From Acidihalobacter prosperus (GTDB lineage Bacteria; Pseudomonadota; Gammaproteobacteria; DSM-5130; Acidihalobacteraceae): a stretch of DNA of 64,000 nt. Where the stretch lies: assembly GCF_000754095.2 (NCBI RefSeq), contig NZ_JQSG02000002.1:341585-405584 (forward strand), read 5' to 3'. The notes below the pieces were generated by a model. The model saw only the letters and a program-made list of their open reading frames with translations, did no database searches and was not told the origin of the DNA. Positions 16,151 to 25,063 of the stretch are shown here, one piece after another. The translations under genes and the position numbers were made by a program. Numbering within the stretch: the first letter of the stretch is position 1; every line of letters begins with the position of its first letter.

Positions 16151-17626
16151 TCATTCGGGTTCCGGCGCCAACTCGGGCGCGCGAGCGGGCAGCCCCGCCG
16201 CGCGGCCGAAAATCCAGTACAGCCCGCCGCCCGCCAGCACGCCGATGAACCAGGAGAAATCGGCCATGGCCGAAAGCTCTGGCACGAAGAACCCCACGAT
16301 GGCGAGCGCGCCGGCAATCCCCATCGCGTAGAAACCGGCGGGGTTGATGCCGTAACGGCCATGCAGCGTTTCGGAGTAACGGTAGAGGGCGTCGACGTCG
16401 TACTGCTGCCCGTGCAGCACGAAGTAATCGACCAGCATGATGCCGGTCACCGGCCCGAGCAGACCGGCGATGATCTCCAGCGCGTGGAAGATGGTGGTGG
16501 CGTTCTGGAACCAGTACCAGGGCACATAGAGCAGACCGGCGAACAGCACCAGCATCGCGGCGCGGTTGAAGTTCAAGCGGCGCGGGAACAGGTTCACCAG
16601 ATCGTAGGCCGCGGGCATGATGTTGGCCGCGACGTTGACCGACAGCGTGGCCAGGATGATGGTCAGCCCGCCCAGCACGGTGACCACCGGGTTGTCGATC
16701 GCGAGCAGCAACTTGACCGGGTCCCAGATCGGTTTGCCGAAGGCGATGATCGTGGCCGAGGTCACGATCACGCTCATCAGGGTGAACACGATCGCGGTGA
16801 TCGGCAAGCCGATGAGCTGGCCCAGGACCTGATCGCGCTGCGAGCGCACGAAGCGGGACAGGTCCGGAATGTTGACGGCGAAGGTGGACCAGATGCCGAT
16901 CATCCCGGTCACGCCGATCGCGAAGGTGAGCGCGCCGTCGGTGCCGTGCAGCTTCGAGGGCTGACTGAAGATCGGCCCCAGACCATGCGCCACGTGCAGT
17001 CCCCAGAACGTGGCGATCACCCCGACCAGGATCACCAGCGGTCCTGCGATCAGCTCGAAGTTGCGGATGCGGTGCACGCCGTGACTCACCACCAGGGCAT
17101 GCAGCATGAGGAACAGCCCCATCGACAGCCAGCCGTTCGCCGGCATGCCCAGAAAACCGGCGTTGAAGTGCGCCCACGGCGTCCACAGCGTGGACAGGAT
17201 CGCATTGATCGCCTGGCTGCCGGCATACACTTGCACGGCGTACCAGAACATCGCCACCACGCCGCGGATCACCACCGGCACGTTGGCGCCGAAAGGGCCG
17301 AACGGCGAACGCACCAGGACGCAGAACGGCACGCCGTGTCGCGTGCCCGCCTTGGCGTTGAACCACATCGCCAGGAACAGCATGAAATAGGCTACGGCAA
17401 CGGCGGCGATGGCCTGCATCGCGCTCATGCCCATGCTGATGAGCCCGGCCGCGGCCTCGTAGGCGACGACGTTGTGGACCATGCCCATCCACACCGTGGA
17501 CATGTTCAGCCACGACCAGTTGCGCAGCGAACCGTCGACCGGTGCGAGATCGGCGTTGTAGAGCCTGGGATGGTACCCGCGGCTTTCGGGAGGCATCGCG
17601 CCTTCCCCGGATGGCAGTACAGACAT
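16151..17626 (-). CDS. NCS1-family nucleobase/hydantoin/allantoin permease
   Basis: 491 residues, about twelve transmembrane helices, of the nucleobase:cation symporter-1 family. Typical landmarks are LRNWSWLNMSTVWMGM near the N-terminus, RSPFGPFGANVPVVIRG in the middle and PDLSRFVRSQ. Members import purines, pyrimidines, hydantoins, thiamine or allantoin with Na+ or H+. The ATG at 17626 has AGGACGGAG upstream; an in-frame GTG at 17653 is the alternative. It is first in a two-gene unit with the PuuE-like hydrolase. Confidence 0.9.
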   Translation of the reverse strand: MSVLPSGEGAMPPESRGYHPRLYNADLAPVDGSLRNWSWLNMSTVWMGMVHNVVAYEAAAGLISMGMSAMQAIAAVAVAYFMLFLAMWFNAKAGTRHGVPFCVLVRSPFGPFGANVPVVIRGVVAMFWYAVQVYAGSQAINAILSTLWTPWAHFNAGFLGMPANGWLSMGLFLMLHALVVSHGVHRIRNFELIAGPLVILVGVIATFWGLHVAHGLGPIFSQPSKLHGTDGALTFAIGVTGMIGIWSTFAVNIPDLSRFVRSQRDQVLGQLIGLPITAIVFTLMSVIVTSATIIAFGKPIWDPVKLLLAIDNPVVTVLGGLTIILATLSVNVAANIMPAAYDLVNLFPRRLNFNRAAMLVLFAGLLYVPWYWFQNATTIFHALEIIAGLLGPVTGIMLVDYFVLHGQQYDVDALYRYSETLHGRYGINPAGFYAMGIAGALAIVGFFVPELSAMADFSWFIGVLAGGGLYWIFGRAAGLPARAPELAPEPE

Positions 17627-17917
17627 GGCTCCGTCCTCGATGTCGACATTCACAGCGGCAACCCACAGGCAGGATCGATGCCAGCCGGCTCCACCGCGAC
17701 GAAGTCATGGCAAACCTTTAATTTGCCGGACATATCCTAGCCGGAGGCGGACACGCGGCCCGGCCGGCCGCGGGCTGCCGCACAGACAGGAAGCATGGAT
17801 GCGCGCCCATGCACCACAACGCAGCGCCGGCATCGCGGTCGCTGGCCGCGCCGCTTTCGCACGGGCCGCCAAAATCCGTAGAATCGTCCTGGCAATCATT
17901 CGCGAAACCTATTGCCC

Positions 17918-19213
17918 ATGAAGATGAGCGCCGGCCTGACCCTTGAACACCTGCTCCGCCGGCTGTCGGTCGGCCAGCGCATCGCGATCATGCTCGCGCT
18001 GTTGCTGCTGCCGATGGCGGCGCTGAGCGTGGTCAGCCTGGACGTGCTGGAGCATCAGGAGCTCGATTTCCGCCAGTCGGTGCAGGAATCGATCAACGCC
18101 CTGCTCCCACTGGCGACGCTGGAGCACTATCTGGAACGGGCCCAGGTCGACGAACTGGAGGCCGAGACCGACACCTCCGCACCCAATTTCACGGCCCTGA
18201 CCCACAACATCGATCGCAGTTTCTCCACCATCGAAACCACCGATGACGGACCGGATCTGCCGGCGGGCCTGATCACCCAGGCACAACGCGCATGGCGGGA
18301 TGCACGTCCGGCGGTGCAACGTCTGGTGGAGCGCATCCGCCCGCTGCGCATCGGCGACCCACGGCTCTCCGATGCGTTGTCGCGCAAGGATATTCAGCAG
18401 GCCATCCACGACGTCAGCCTGGCGCGCCTGCATCTGGCGGCGGTCATCAAGGCGCGCTACACGCATGCCATCGCGCTGCGCCATCGCGAGCTGCGCTGGC
18501 TGATCTGGAGCTGGGTGGTCACGCTGTCGGTCGCCACCGTGCTCATCGGCCTGTTCCTGGCCTCCATCCTGCGCCCGATCAAGGCGCTGGAGACGGCCGC
18601 CCGGCGCCTCGGCGCGGGCGAGAGCGGGGTGCGCGTCGATATGCGTGGCCGCGACGAACTGACCGAGGTGGCGGAACGGTTCAACGAAATGTCCGAGAAC
18701 TGGGAGACCACGCGGCAGGCGCTGATCACCGAAACCGCCATGGACCCGCTGACCGGCGTGCTCAACCGCCGGGGCATTCTCGCGGCGCTGGCGGCGGCCT
18801 TGAACGCGCACCGCATGCGCGATCAAGGCCTGAGCGTGTTCATGATGGATCTCGACCGCTTCAAGCACATCAACGACACCCAGGGACATAGCGCAGGCGA
18901 TCGCGCGCTGGTGTGGGTGGCCGGGAAAATGCGCGAATGCCTGCGCGACAGCGACCACCTGGGACGCTACGGCGGCGACGAATTCCTCGCGATCCTGCCC
19001 GGCACCGGCGCGTCGCAGGCGCAGGCCATCGCCCAGCGCATGCAGCGCGCGATCCACGACGGTGCCAGCACCGACCCGAGCCTGCCCCTGGTCAGCATCG
19101 GCATCGCCACGGCGCCCGACGACGGTTGGGATGCCGACACCCTGATCGGCGCCGCCGATGCGGTCCTTTATACCTGCAAGCAACGCGGGCGCGAACCCGA
19201 GCCCCCGAGTTGA
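17918..19213 (+). CDS. HAMP-GGDEF diguanylate cyclase with periplasmic sensor
   Basis: 431 residues. TM1 is at about 20-42, then a helical periplasmic region of about 150 residues, TM2 at about 193-216, HAMP at about 218-268 and GGDEF from about 272. The catalytic GGDEF is at 352-356, with DLDRFKHINDTQGH upstream. The I-site RDSD is at 343-346, so product inhibition is expected. The helical sensor resembles four-helix chemoreceptor-type ligand domains. The ATG at 17918 is chosen over a TTG at 17912. It is divergent from the NCS1 transporter gene. Confidence 0.93.
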   Translation: MKMSAGLTLEHLLRRLSVGQRIAIMLALLLLPMAALSVVSLDVLEHQELDFRQSVQESINALLPLATLEHYLERAQVDELEAETDTSAPNFTALTHNIDRSFSTIETTDDGPDLPAGLITQAQRAWRDARPAVQRLVERIRPLRIGDPRLSDALSRKDIQQAIHDVSLARLHLAAVIKARYTHAIALRHRELRWLIWSWVVTLSVATVLIGLFLASILRPIKALETAARRLGAGESGVRVDMRGRDELTEVAERFNEMSENWETTRQALITETAMDPLTGVLNRRGILAALAAALNAHRMRDQGLSVFMMDLDRFKHINDTQGHSAGDRALVWVAGKMRECLRDSDHLGRYGGDEFLAILPGTGASQAQAIAQRMQRAIHDGASTDPSLPLVSIGIATAPDDGWDADTLIGAADAVLYTCKQRGREPEPPS

Positions 19214-19320
19214 AGACGCCGGCCCGGGACCGCGCCGATGGCTGCGAGGCTAGACTATGACAGCAATCGCGGAACCGCACCCGTCCGTTGCCCACGGTCC
19301 ATGAACAAGGGGAACGCCCC

Positions 19321-20013
19321 ATGCCGCTCGCCGAATCCATCGTCGTTGCCCGACCGCAAGGCCACCCAGGTCAGCTGATGCTGCTGTTTCACGGCCTCGG
19401 CGCCACGCCGAACGACATGCTGCCGCTTGGCCAACGTCTGGCCGAGGCCTATCCGCACGCCTGCATCGTCAGCGTGCGCGCTCCGGACCCCGGCGATTTC
19501 GGTTTCGGTTTTCAGTGGTTTTCGGCACGAGAACTCGACGACGCGCGCCGCAGTTCGCGCGTGGCCACCGCCCTGCCCGCCTTTGCCGACACCGTGCGCG
19601 AATGGCGATCGCGCACCGATTGCGGAGCGGAGGAGACCGCCCTGATCGGGTTTTCGCAAGGCGCCACCATGGCGCTGGAATGCGCCCGCGCGGAGCCCGA
19701 ACTGGCGGCGCGGGTGGCTTCCATCGGCGGGCGTTTCGCCACGCTGCCCGACGAGGCCGACGAACGCACCACCTGGTATCTGCTGCACGGCAAGGACGAT
19801 CCGGTGGTCCACTACCGTCAGACCGTGACCGCCGCCGAACGGCTGGTCGCGCTCGGCGGCGACGTGGTGGCCGACGTACTGCCCTTCGTGGGACACGAGA
19901 TCAACGACGCGCTGGCGTCGCTGCTGATCGAACGTCTCTCGAGCCATGTGCCGAGACGCACTTGGCGCGAAGCACTGCGCGAGGACACGCCGGTCGGGCC
20001 GGCGCGCGGTTGA
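19321..20013 (+). CDS. Alpha/beta-hydrolase, YpfH-type esterase
   Basis: 230 residues. The nucleophile elbow GFSQG puts the catalytic Ser at 112. HGLGA at 24-28 provides the oxyanion hole, and Asp 160 (GKDDPV) with His 192 (GHEI) complete the triad. Overall it resembles YpfH and bacterial carboxylesterases of the phospholipase/carboxylesterase family, cytoplasmic and without a signal peptide. The true substrate is unknown. The start has AAGGGGAA before it. It converges with the ABC importer genes. Confidence 0.88.
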   Translation: MPLAESIVVARPQGHPGQLMLLFHGLGATPNDMLPLGQRLAEAYPHACIVSVRAPDPGDFGFGFQWFSARELDDARRSSRVATALPAFADTVREWRSRTDCGAEETALIGFSQGATMALECARAEPELAARVASIGGRFATLPDEADERTTWYLLHGKDDPVVHYRQTVTAAERLVALGGDVVADVLPFVGHEINDALASLLIERLSSHVPRRTWREALREDTPVGPARG

Positions 20014-20033
20014 GTATTGCGTCTTCGGGCGTC

Positions 20034-20777
20034 CTAGAGCCGTCCTGCCTCGATGATGCGCTTGAGGAAGGCGCGCGTGCGCTCCTGCTGCGGATCGCCG
20101 AAGATCTGCTCCGGCGGGCCTTCCTCGTAGACCACGCCTTCCTGCAGAAAACAGACCTTGCTCGCCACCTCGCGCGCAAAGCTCATCTCGTGGGTGGCAA
20201 GCAGCATGGTCATGCCCTGCTCGGCGAGGTCGCGCACGATGTTGAGCACCTCAGACACCAGCTCGGGGTCGAGCGCGGAAGTGATCTCGTCGAGCAGCAG
20301 CACCATGGGATCCATGACCAGCGCACGCACGATGGCGACGCGCTGCTGCTGGCCGCCGGACAGGCGGTCGGGGTAAGCGCCGGCCTTGGCCTCCAGGCCG
20401 ATGCGCTTGAGCAGCGTCATGGCGCGCGACTCTGCCTCGGCACGGTCCATGCCGAGCACCTGGATCGGCGCCAAGGTAACGTTCTGCAGCACAGTCATGT
20501 GCGGAAACAGATTGAAGCTCTGGAACACGATGCCGATGTCGCGGCGCAGGGCATTGAGATCGACGCCGGGGCCGGAGATGCGGTCGCCCTTGAGTCGGAT
20601 CTCGCCGCCGCTGATGGGTTCGAGACCGTTGAGGCAGCGCAGCAGTGTGGACTTGCCGCAGCCCGAAGGGCCGATCAGGCAGACAACCTGATGTTCCTCG
20701 ACGTCGAGGCGGATGCCGTTGAGTATCTGCAGGTCGCCGTAGCGTTTGACGACCTCGCGCATTTCGAGAAAGGACAT
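20034..20777 (-). CDS. Polar amino-acid ABC importer, ATP-binding subunit
   Basis: 247 residues, full length for a GlnQ/GltL/AapP-type ATPase. Walker A is GPSGCGKST (about 33-41), the signature LSGGQQQR, and Walker B VLLLDEITSALD. The switch histidine is in LATHEMSFA. It should drive import of the ligand caught by the binding protein at 22063-22932 through the permease at 20801-21907. It is the last gene of the three, 23 bp after the permease gene. Confidence 0.95.
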   Translation of the reverse strand: MSFLEMREVVKRYGDLQILNGIRLDVEEHQVVCLIGPSGCGKSTLLRCLNGLEPISGGEIRLKGDRISGPGVDLNALRRDIGIVFQSFNLFPHMTVLQNVTLAPIQVLGMDRAEAESRAMTLLKRIGLEAKAGAYPDRLSGGQQQRVAIVRALVMDPMVLLLDEITSALDPELVSEVLNIVRDLAEQGMTMLLATHEMSFAREVASKVCFLQEGVVYEEGPPEQIFGDPQQERTRAFLKRIIEAGRL

Positions 20778-20800
20778 GGTTTAGGCACTCATGGTCGAAG

Positions 20801-21907
20801 TCAGCCGCGGCGCTGCTTGTCGCGCTCGATCAGGCGATCCACGGCGCGCGCCTGCGGAATGGTGATGAGCACGAACAGAAACGCGACGGTGGTGACCGCG
20901 GAGAGGTTGAAGTCGTTGCTGGCGATGATCTTGGCCTGATTGAAGGCGTCAATGGCCCCGATCACGCTGACCAGCGCGGTGTCCTTCTGCAGGCTGATGA
21001 AGTTGTTGAGCAGCGGCGGGATCATGCGTCGCACCGCCTGCGGCACGACCACGAAGCGCAGGGTCTTGAAATAGGACAGGCCCAGCGAACGGGCCGCGGA
21101 AATCTGGCTCGGGTGGATGCTGTCGATGCCCGCGCGGTAGACCTCGGCATTGTAGGCGCCGTAGGTCAGCGACAACGAGATGATCGCCAGCCACACCAGC
21201 GGCAGGTTGCTCAGAAATTCCAGCCCGGTGAGCGGCAGGCCGAAGCCGACCAGATACAGGGTGATGATCGCCGGCAGGCCGCGGAAACCGTCGATGTAGG
21301 CAATGGCCAGCAGCCGGATGGGGCGGCCCGCCTTGCCGGGCGCGAAACGCGCCACCGCCACCACCAGCGCCCAGACCAGCACGATGGCCTCCGCGGCGGT
21401 GAAGATCAGCACGTTGAGCCAGAAGGCCTTGAGCACCAGCCAGAACGAGCTGACCATCAATGAAGTATCGAAGAAGGTACGCCCCACGGCCTCGTCGTTG
21501 GCGAGGATGAATAGAATCAGCATCAACACGATGACCAGCGCGGCGGCATAGCCGAAGGTCACCCAACTCCAGTCGCGCGCCTCCGAACCCGCCACGCGTG
21601 CGCCGACCACATCCCCGCTGCGTAATTTTGCGGTGGCGGCGAAGGCGCGCCTCAGGCCGCGCGAGGCGGGGAAAAACAGCGCCAGAGGCACGAGCGCAAC
21701 GGCGACAAGCAGCGCGTCGGTGAAACCGCCGGCCAGCCCGACCTTGAGCAGCACGCCGTGAATGAACCCCGCCACCCACCAGGTGGCGGCAACCATGAGC
21801 ACGGCCGTCGCGCCGGCCGCGACCGCGAAACGGCGCTGATCCTTCGGTATCGCGCTGCGCTGCGTCGGATGCGGAGCCGCAGGATCGCCGTCGATAAGCG
21901 TTGTCAT
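20801..21907 (-). CDS. Polar amino-acid ABC importer, permease subunit
   Basis: 368 residues, longer than the usual 220-250 of HisM/GlnP-type permeases. The last 230 residues are the standard inner-membrane domain with the EAA loop (GLSYFKTLRFVVVPQAVRRMIPPLLN), while about 130 extra residues at the N-terminus add helices, as in AapM-like long permeases. Only one permease gene is present, so it probably works as a homodimer. The ATG at 21907 is preferred to an upstream alternative start. Confidence 0.92.
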   Translation of the reverse strand: MTTLIDGDPAAPHPTQRSAIPKDQRRFAVAAGATAVLMVAATWWVAGFIHGVLLKVGLAGGFTDALLVAVALVPLALFFPASRGLRRAFAATAKLRSGDVVGARVAGSEARDWSWVTFGYAAALVIVLMLILFILANDEAVGRTFFDTSLMVSSFWLVLKAFWLNVLIFTAAEAIVLVWALVVAVARFAPGKAGRPIRLLAIAYIDGFRGLPAIITLYLVGFGLPLTGLEFLSNLPLVWLAIISLSLTYGAYNAEVYRAGIDSIHPSQISAARSLGLSYFKTLRFVVVPQAVRRMIPPLLNNFISLQKDTALVSVIGAIDAFNQAKIIASNDFNLSAVTTVAFLFVLITIPQARAVDRLIERDKQRRG

Positions 21908-21960
21908 TGCGTCATTCCTGTCTGGGCATGGGGCCACTACCGCGCGCCCCATACGGAAAA

Positions 21961-22054
21961 CGTCCGCACCGGCTTGCCGCCGGCCCGGACGTGTGTGGAT
22001 GCGACAGCTTCCGGATACCCATAAACGGCCCGGCCGGCGCAGGCGCCGGCCGGG
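21961..22054 (-). terminator. Two hairpins between binding-protein and permease genes
   Basis: At 22029-22054 a 12-bp perfect GC stem (CCCGGCCGGCGC with GCGCCGGCCGGG) lies just after the binding-protein stop. At 21961-21991 a second, interrupted stem (CGTCCG..CGGACG with an inner CCGGC..GCCGG) follows. No T-run is present, so they are more likely mRNA-stabilising or attenuating than full terminators. That would raise binding protein over membrane subunits. Confidence 0.6.
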
Positions 22055-22062
22055 TCATCGGA

Positions 22063-22932
22063 TTACGGAAGCTTCCAGGTGGGGATGCTGTTGGGCGAAG
22101 CACCCCAGGCCGCGGCCAGATACTTGTCGCCAAGCTTCTTGAGGGTTCCGTCCTTGATCAGGGACTCGATGATGGTGTTCATCATCTGCTGGTTCTTCGA
22201 ACCCTTGGGATACAGCGCGCCATAGGTCTCACCCGTATCGTACTGCCCGACCACGACCAGTCGGCCATGGCTCTTGCCCTGCTGCGCGAGCACGATCGAG
22301 GTATCGGTGACGGCCACCTGAATCTGATGCGCGGCCAGCGCGGTGAACAGTCCGGCCTCGCCGCTGAACTGACGCGCGGGCTTCATGGGCTTGATCTTGT
22401 CGGTCACGAAGGACGCGCCGGTGGAGCCGCCTTCCACGCCGATCAGCTTGTCGCGGATGTTCTCGGGCGTGACATGCTCGCCCTTGCGCACCAGCACGCC
22501 CATGGTGGACTCGAAATAAGGTACCGAGAAATCGACGACCTTCTTGCGCTTGTCGGTGATCGAGATTTCCGACAGGGCGAGGTCGAAGTTCTTGGTCTGG
22601 CCGGCGACCAGGCCGTCCCACGCCACGTTCTTGACCTTGACCTTAGGGATACCGGCACGATAGGCGATGTTCGCGGCCATGCAGTATTCGTAGCCGCTCT
22701 TGATGGTGTCCGGGGAATTGCCGTTCCACCAGCCCGGCGCCGGCATGTTGACCTCAACGGTCAGCTGGCCCGGAATCACGGGCTTGAAGGGATGCGAGGC
22801 CCACTTGCCCGTCACCTTGCACTCGCCGTAATGCGCGTCGGCGGCGGAAGCGGCCTGTACGGTCCCCGCCATCAAAGCTGCCGCGGTCATACCCGCCCCC
22901 AGTACCAACAAGCGACTCAGCCGATTGATCAT
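22063..22932 (-). CDS. Polar amino-acid ABC importer, periplasmic binding protein
   Basis: 289 residues with a Sec signal peptide (cleavage after VQAAS or ASAAD). Type II amino-acid-binding fold: WDGLVAGQTKNFDLALSEISIT, the FSVPYFESTMGVLVRKG strand, IGVEGGSTGASF and a DGTLKKLGDKYLAAAWG tail. Charged contacts cannot be matched to one amino acid, so the ligand is left open. It is first in the operon, with a GAGGAG Shine-Dalgarno and a good sigma-70 promoter at 23105-23133. Confidence 0.92.
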   Translation of the reverse strand: MINRLSRLLVLGAGMTAAALMAGTVQAASAADAHYGECKVTGKWASHPFKPVIPGQLTVEVNMPAPGWWNGNSPDTIKSGYEYCMAANIAYRAGIPKVKVKNVAWDGLVAGQTKNFDLALSEISITDKRKKVVDFSVPYFESTMGVLVRKGEHVTPENIRDKLIGVEGGSTGASFVTDKIKPMKPARQFSGEAGLFTALAAHQIQVAVTDTSIVLAQQGKSHGRLVVVGQYDTGETYGALYPKGSKNQQMMNTIIESLIKDGTLKKLGDKYLAAAWGASPNSIPTWKLP

Positions 22933-23300
22933 TCGATTTCTCCTCGTAAGAAAAACTGTTGCCCCACGCGTCCGGCGCTCTCTCGTACCGCCCTTTCGAC
23001 GGCCCCCATGATTGCCGAGCGCCACGACCGGCGGACATGCGTCACCCGGCGCCCCCTGTCCGTCACTGGCAGACGGATCACGACGGCATCCCAAACGGGC
23101 GCCCCTTATAAAGCAAAATACAAGCCAAGCCAAGGGTTGCCGCCTGGGCCGCGAGGGCGATAAGTATGTGGCATCGGCGGCCCAAGGCAAAGCCATACGC
23201 GCACATTATTGGTGCGCGTATGCGCGCGTGCGCACCCGGCGCGAACGCCCTGGGCAGCGCGGCGGGGAACTATCGCCCGGTGCGCCGGTCGGATTCGAGC
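22933..23300. other. Divergent intergenic region with a perfect inverted repeat
   Basis: 368 bp between the amino-acid importer and lgt. At 23194-23222 it has an 11-bp perfect inverted repeat (CATACGCGCAC, 7-nt AT-rich loop, GTGCGCGTATG), followed by more alternating GC sequence. No gene is supported. The palindrome could be an operator for either neighbour. Confidence 0.6.
23105..23133 (-). promoter_or_regulatory. Sigma-70 promoter of the amino-acid importer
   Basis: Read on the minus strand: TTGGCT, 17-bp spacer, TATAAG. It lies about 170 bp before the binding-protein start, in an AT-rich patch, and is the best promoter match between these divergent genes. Confidence 0.6.
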
Positions 23301-24167
23301 ATGCTTGGCCTGCCTTACGATCGTCTCGTCTACCCCAATCCGCTGAACATCGATCCCGTCGCGTTCAGCCTGGGACCGCTGCAGGTGCACTGGTACGCCT
23401 TCGCCTACCTGGTCGCCTTCGGCCTTTATCTCCTGCTGGCCATGCGCCGCGCCGGCAAGCCGGGCCGCGCCCTGTCCCGCAAACAGGCCGTGGAGGCCCT
23501 GATCCACGGAGAACTCGGCGCCTACCTCGGCGGCCGCATCGGGTACGTACTGTTCTACAACCTGCCGCTTTATCTCGCCCACCCGCTGCAGATCTTCGCC
23601 GTCTGGGACGGCGGCATGAGCTTTCACGGCGGTCTGATCGGCGTCATCATCGCGCTCGCCTGGCTGGCGCGGCAGGAGCGCCTGCCGCTGCTCGCGGTCA
23701 CCGATTTCGTGGCTCCGCTGATACCGCTCGGCCTCGCCGCCGGGCGCGTCGGCAATTTCATCAACGGCAACCTATTCGGACGGGCGTGCCATCACGGCTT
23801 TGCCTGGTGCGCCTACTTCCCGCACGGCGGCGATGTCCTGCGCTATCCCTCGCAGCTGTTCGAGGCGATCGGCGAGGGGCTGGTGTTGTTCGCCATCCTG
23901 TGGGTGTTTTCCGCCCGCCGCCGCCCAACCGGCGCCGTCTCGGCACTTTTCCTGCTGGCCTACGGCCTGATCCGCTTCACGCTGGAGTTCTGGCGCCAGC
24001 CCGATCCGCAGCTCGGCTTCGTCGCCTTCGGCTGGATGACCATGGGACAGGTGCTGTCGGTGCCGATGATCGCGGGCGGCGCCATCATGCTCTACGAAAC
24101 CCTGCGCGCACCGCGCCGGACGCCTGCGCCGACGGGCCACTCGGTGGCCGCACACGAACGGGGCTGA
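23301..24167 (+). CDS. lgt: Prolipoprotein diacylglyceryl transferase
   Basis: 288 residues, about seven membrane helices. Lgt moves diacylglycerol from phosphatidylglycerol to the lipobox cysteine of prolipoproteins, the first step of lipoprotein maturation at the inner membrane. The signature GRVGNFINGNLFGR is present, with the HGG motif in SFHGGLIG and the conserved DGGMSFHGG stretch. The ATG at 23301 gives the family N-terminus (YPNPLNIDPVAFSLGPLQVHWYA); the open frame before it is not conserved. Several lipoproteins in this window would be its substrates. Confidence 0.96.
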   Translation: MLGLPYDRLVYPNPLNIDPVAFSLGPLQVHWYAFAYLVAFGLYLLLAMRRAGKPGRALSRKQAVEALIHGELGAYLGGRIGYVLFYNLPLYLAHPLQIFAVWDGGMSFHGGLIGVIIALAWLARQERLPLLAVTDFVAPLIPLGLAAGRVGNFINGNLFGRACHHGFAWCAYFPHGGDVLRYPSQLFEAIGEGLVLFAILWVFSARRRPTGAVSALFLLAYGLIRFTLEFWRQPDPQLGFVAFGWMTMGQVLSVPMIAGGAIMLYETLRAPRRTPAPTGHSVAAHERG

Positions 24168-24243
24168 GCACCGCCGCACGGCCTCATGCCACCGCCGCCG
24201 CGGCGGCGTAGAATCTCCCTGCCGACTTCCTGCGTCCGCCAAC

Positions 24244-24732
24244 ATGCACTCGACCGCCGAAATATCCGCCTGCTACGCCAACCTGCTCGTCCAGGCCCGC
24301 GCGCTGTTCGCCGGCGAATCCGACCTCATCGCCAACGCGGCAAACCTTGCCGCCCTGGTCTTCGGCGGCCTGCCTGGGCTGAACTGGGCCGGACTATACC
24401 GCTTCGACGGCGCGCAGCTGCTGCTCGGCCCGTTCCAGGGCCGGCCCGCCTGCGCGCGCATCGCGCTCGGCCGCGGGGTGTGCGGCAGCGCCGCGATGGA
24501 GCGGCGAACCCAGATGATCGCGGACGTGCACGCGTTTCCGGGCCACATCGCCTGCGATGCCGCCTCGCGCTCGGAAATCGTGGTGCCGCTGATCGATGCC
24601 GACGGCCGGCTGCTCGGCGTCTGGGACGTGGACAGCCCGCTGCATGCCCGCTTCGGCGAAGCCGACCGCATCGGCATGGAAGCCCTGTGTGCGGCCCTGG
24701 TCGAGGCCGCACGGAGCGGCGCCGGCGCATGA
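24244..24732 (+). CDS. msrC: Free methionine-(R)-sulfoxide reductase (GAF domain)
   Basis: 162 residues, a single GAF domain. It reduces free methionine-R-sulfoxide with thioredoxin. The three redox cysteines of the fRMsr type are conserved: Cys 70 (PACARI), Cys 80 (GVCGSA) and Cys 104 (HIACDAA), with SEIVVPL after them. It is cytoplasmic. It overlaps the cupin gene by four bases (ATGA), so the two are translationally coupled. It follows lgt by 76 bp and may share its transcript. Confidence 0.93.
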   Translation: MHSTAEISACYANLLVQARALFAGESDLIANAANLAALVFGGLPGLNWAGLYRFDGAQLLLGPFQGRPACARIALGRGVCGSAAMERRTQMIADVHAFPGHIACDAASRSEIVVPLIDADGRLLGVWDVDSPLHARFGEADRIGMEALCAALVEAARSGAGA

Positions 24733-25058
24733 CGACGCGCAACCTGCTGAGCGACCTGCCCGGCGACGCCGACGCCGAGGCCTTCGAACGCCTGGCGGGC
24801 ACCGAAGCCGTGCGCATCGAGCGTATCGTCTCGCGCGGGCACCGCTCGCCTGCGTCCGGCTGGTACGAGCAGGCGCAGGCCGAATGGGTCGCCCTGCTGC
24901 AGGGCGAGGCGATGCTCGTATTCGAGGACGGCGAGCGCCTGCACCTGCGCGTCGGCGATTGGGTCGACATTCCCGCGCGCAGGCGCCATCGCGTCGAATG
25001 GACCGCAGCGGACGCCGCGAGCGTCTGGCTCGCCGTCCACTACCCGGCCGACGACTGA
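24729..25058 (+). CDS. Cupin-domain protein
   Basis: 109 residues, one small cupin barrel. Motif 1 is degenerate (EQAQAEWVALLQGEAMLVF, with Glu/Gln/Glu where His ligands are expected), while motif 2 keeps IPARRRHRVEWT with a His. It may bind one metal or none. This branch often carries names such as phosphoribosylaminoimidazole carboxylase-like or cupin 2, with no defined reaction. Its start overlaps the stop of msrC and the next gene begins 5 bp after its stop. Confidence 0.87.
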   Translation: MTTRNLLSDLPGDADAEAFERLAGTEAVRIERIVSRGHRSPASGWYEQAQAEWVALLQGEAMLVFEDGERLHLRVGDWVDIPARRRHRVEWTAADAASVWLAVHYPADD

Positions 25059-25063
25059 CGCCG

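Noticed and set aside
15233-17740. 835-codon plus-strand frame
   Set aside because: It is antisense to the NCS1 transporter and deacetylase genes, and its His/Arg/Gln-rich composition is a frame shadow.
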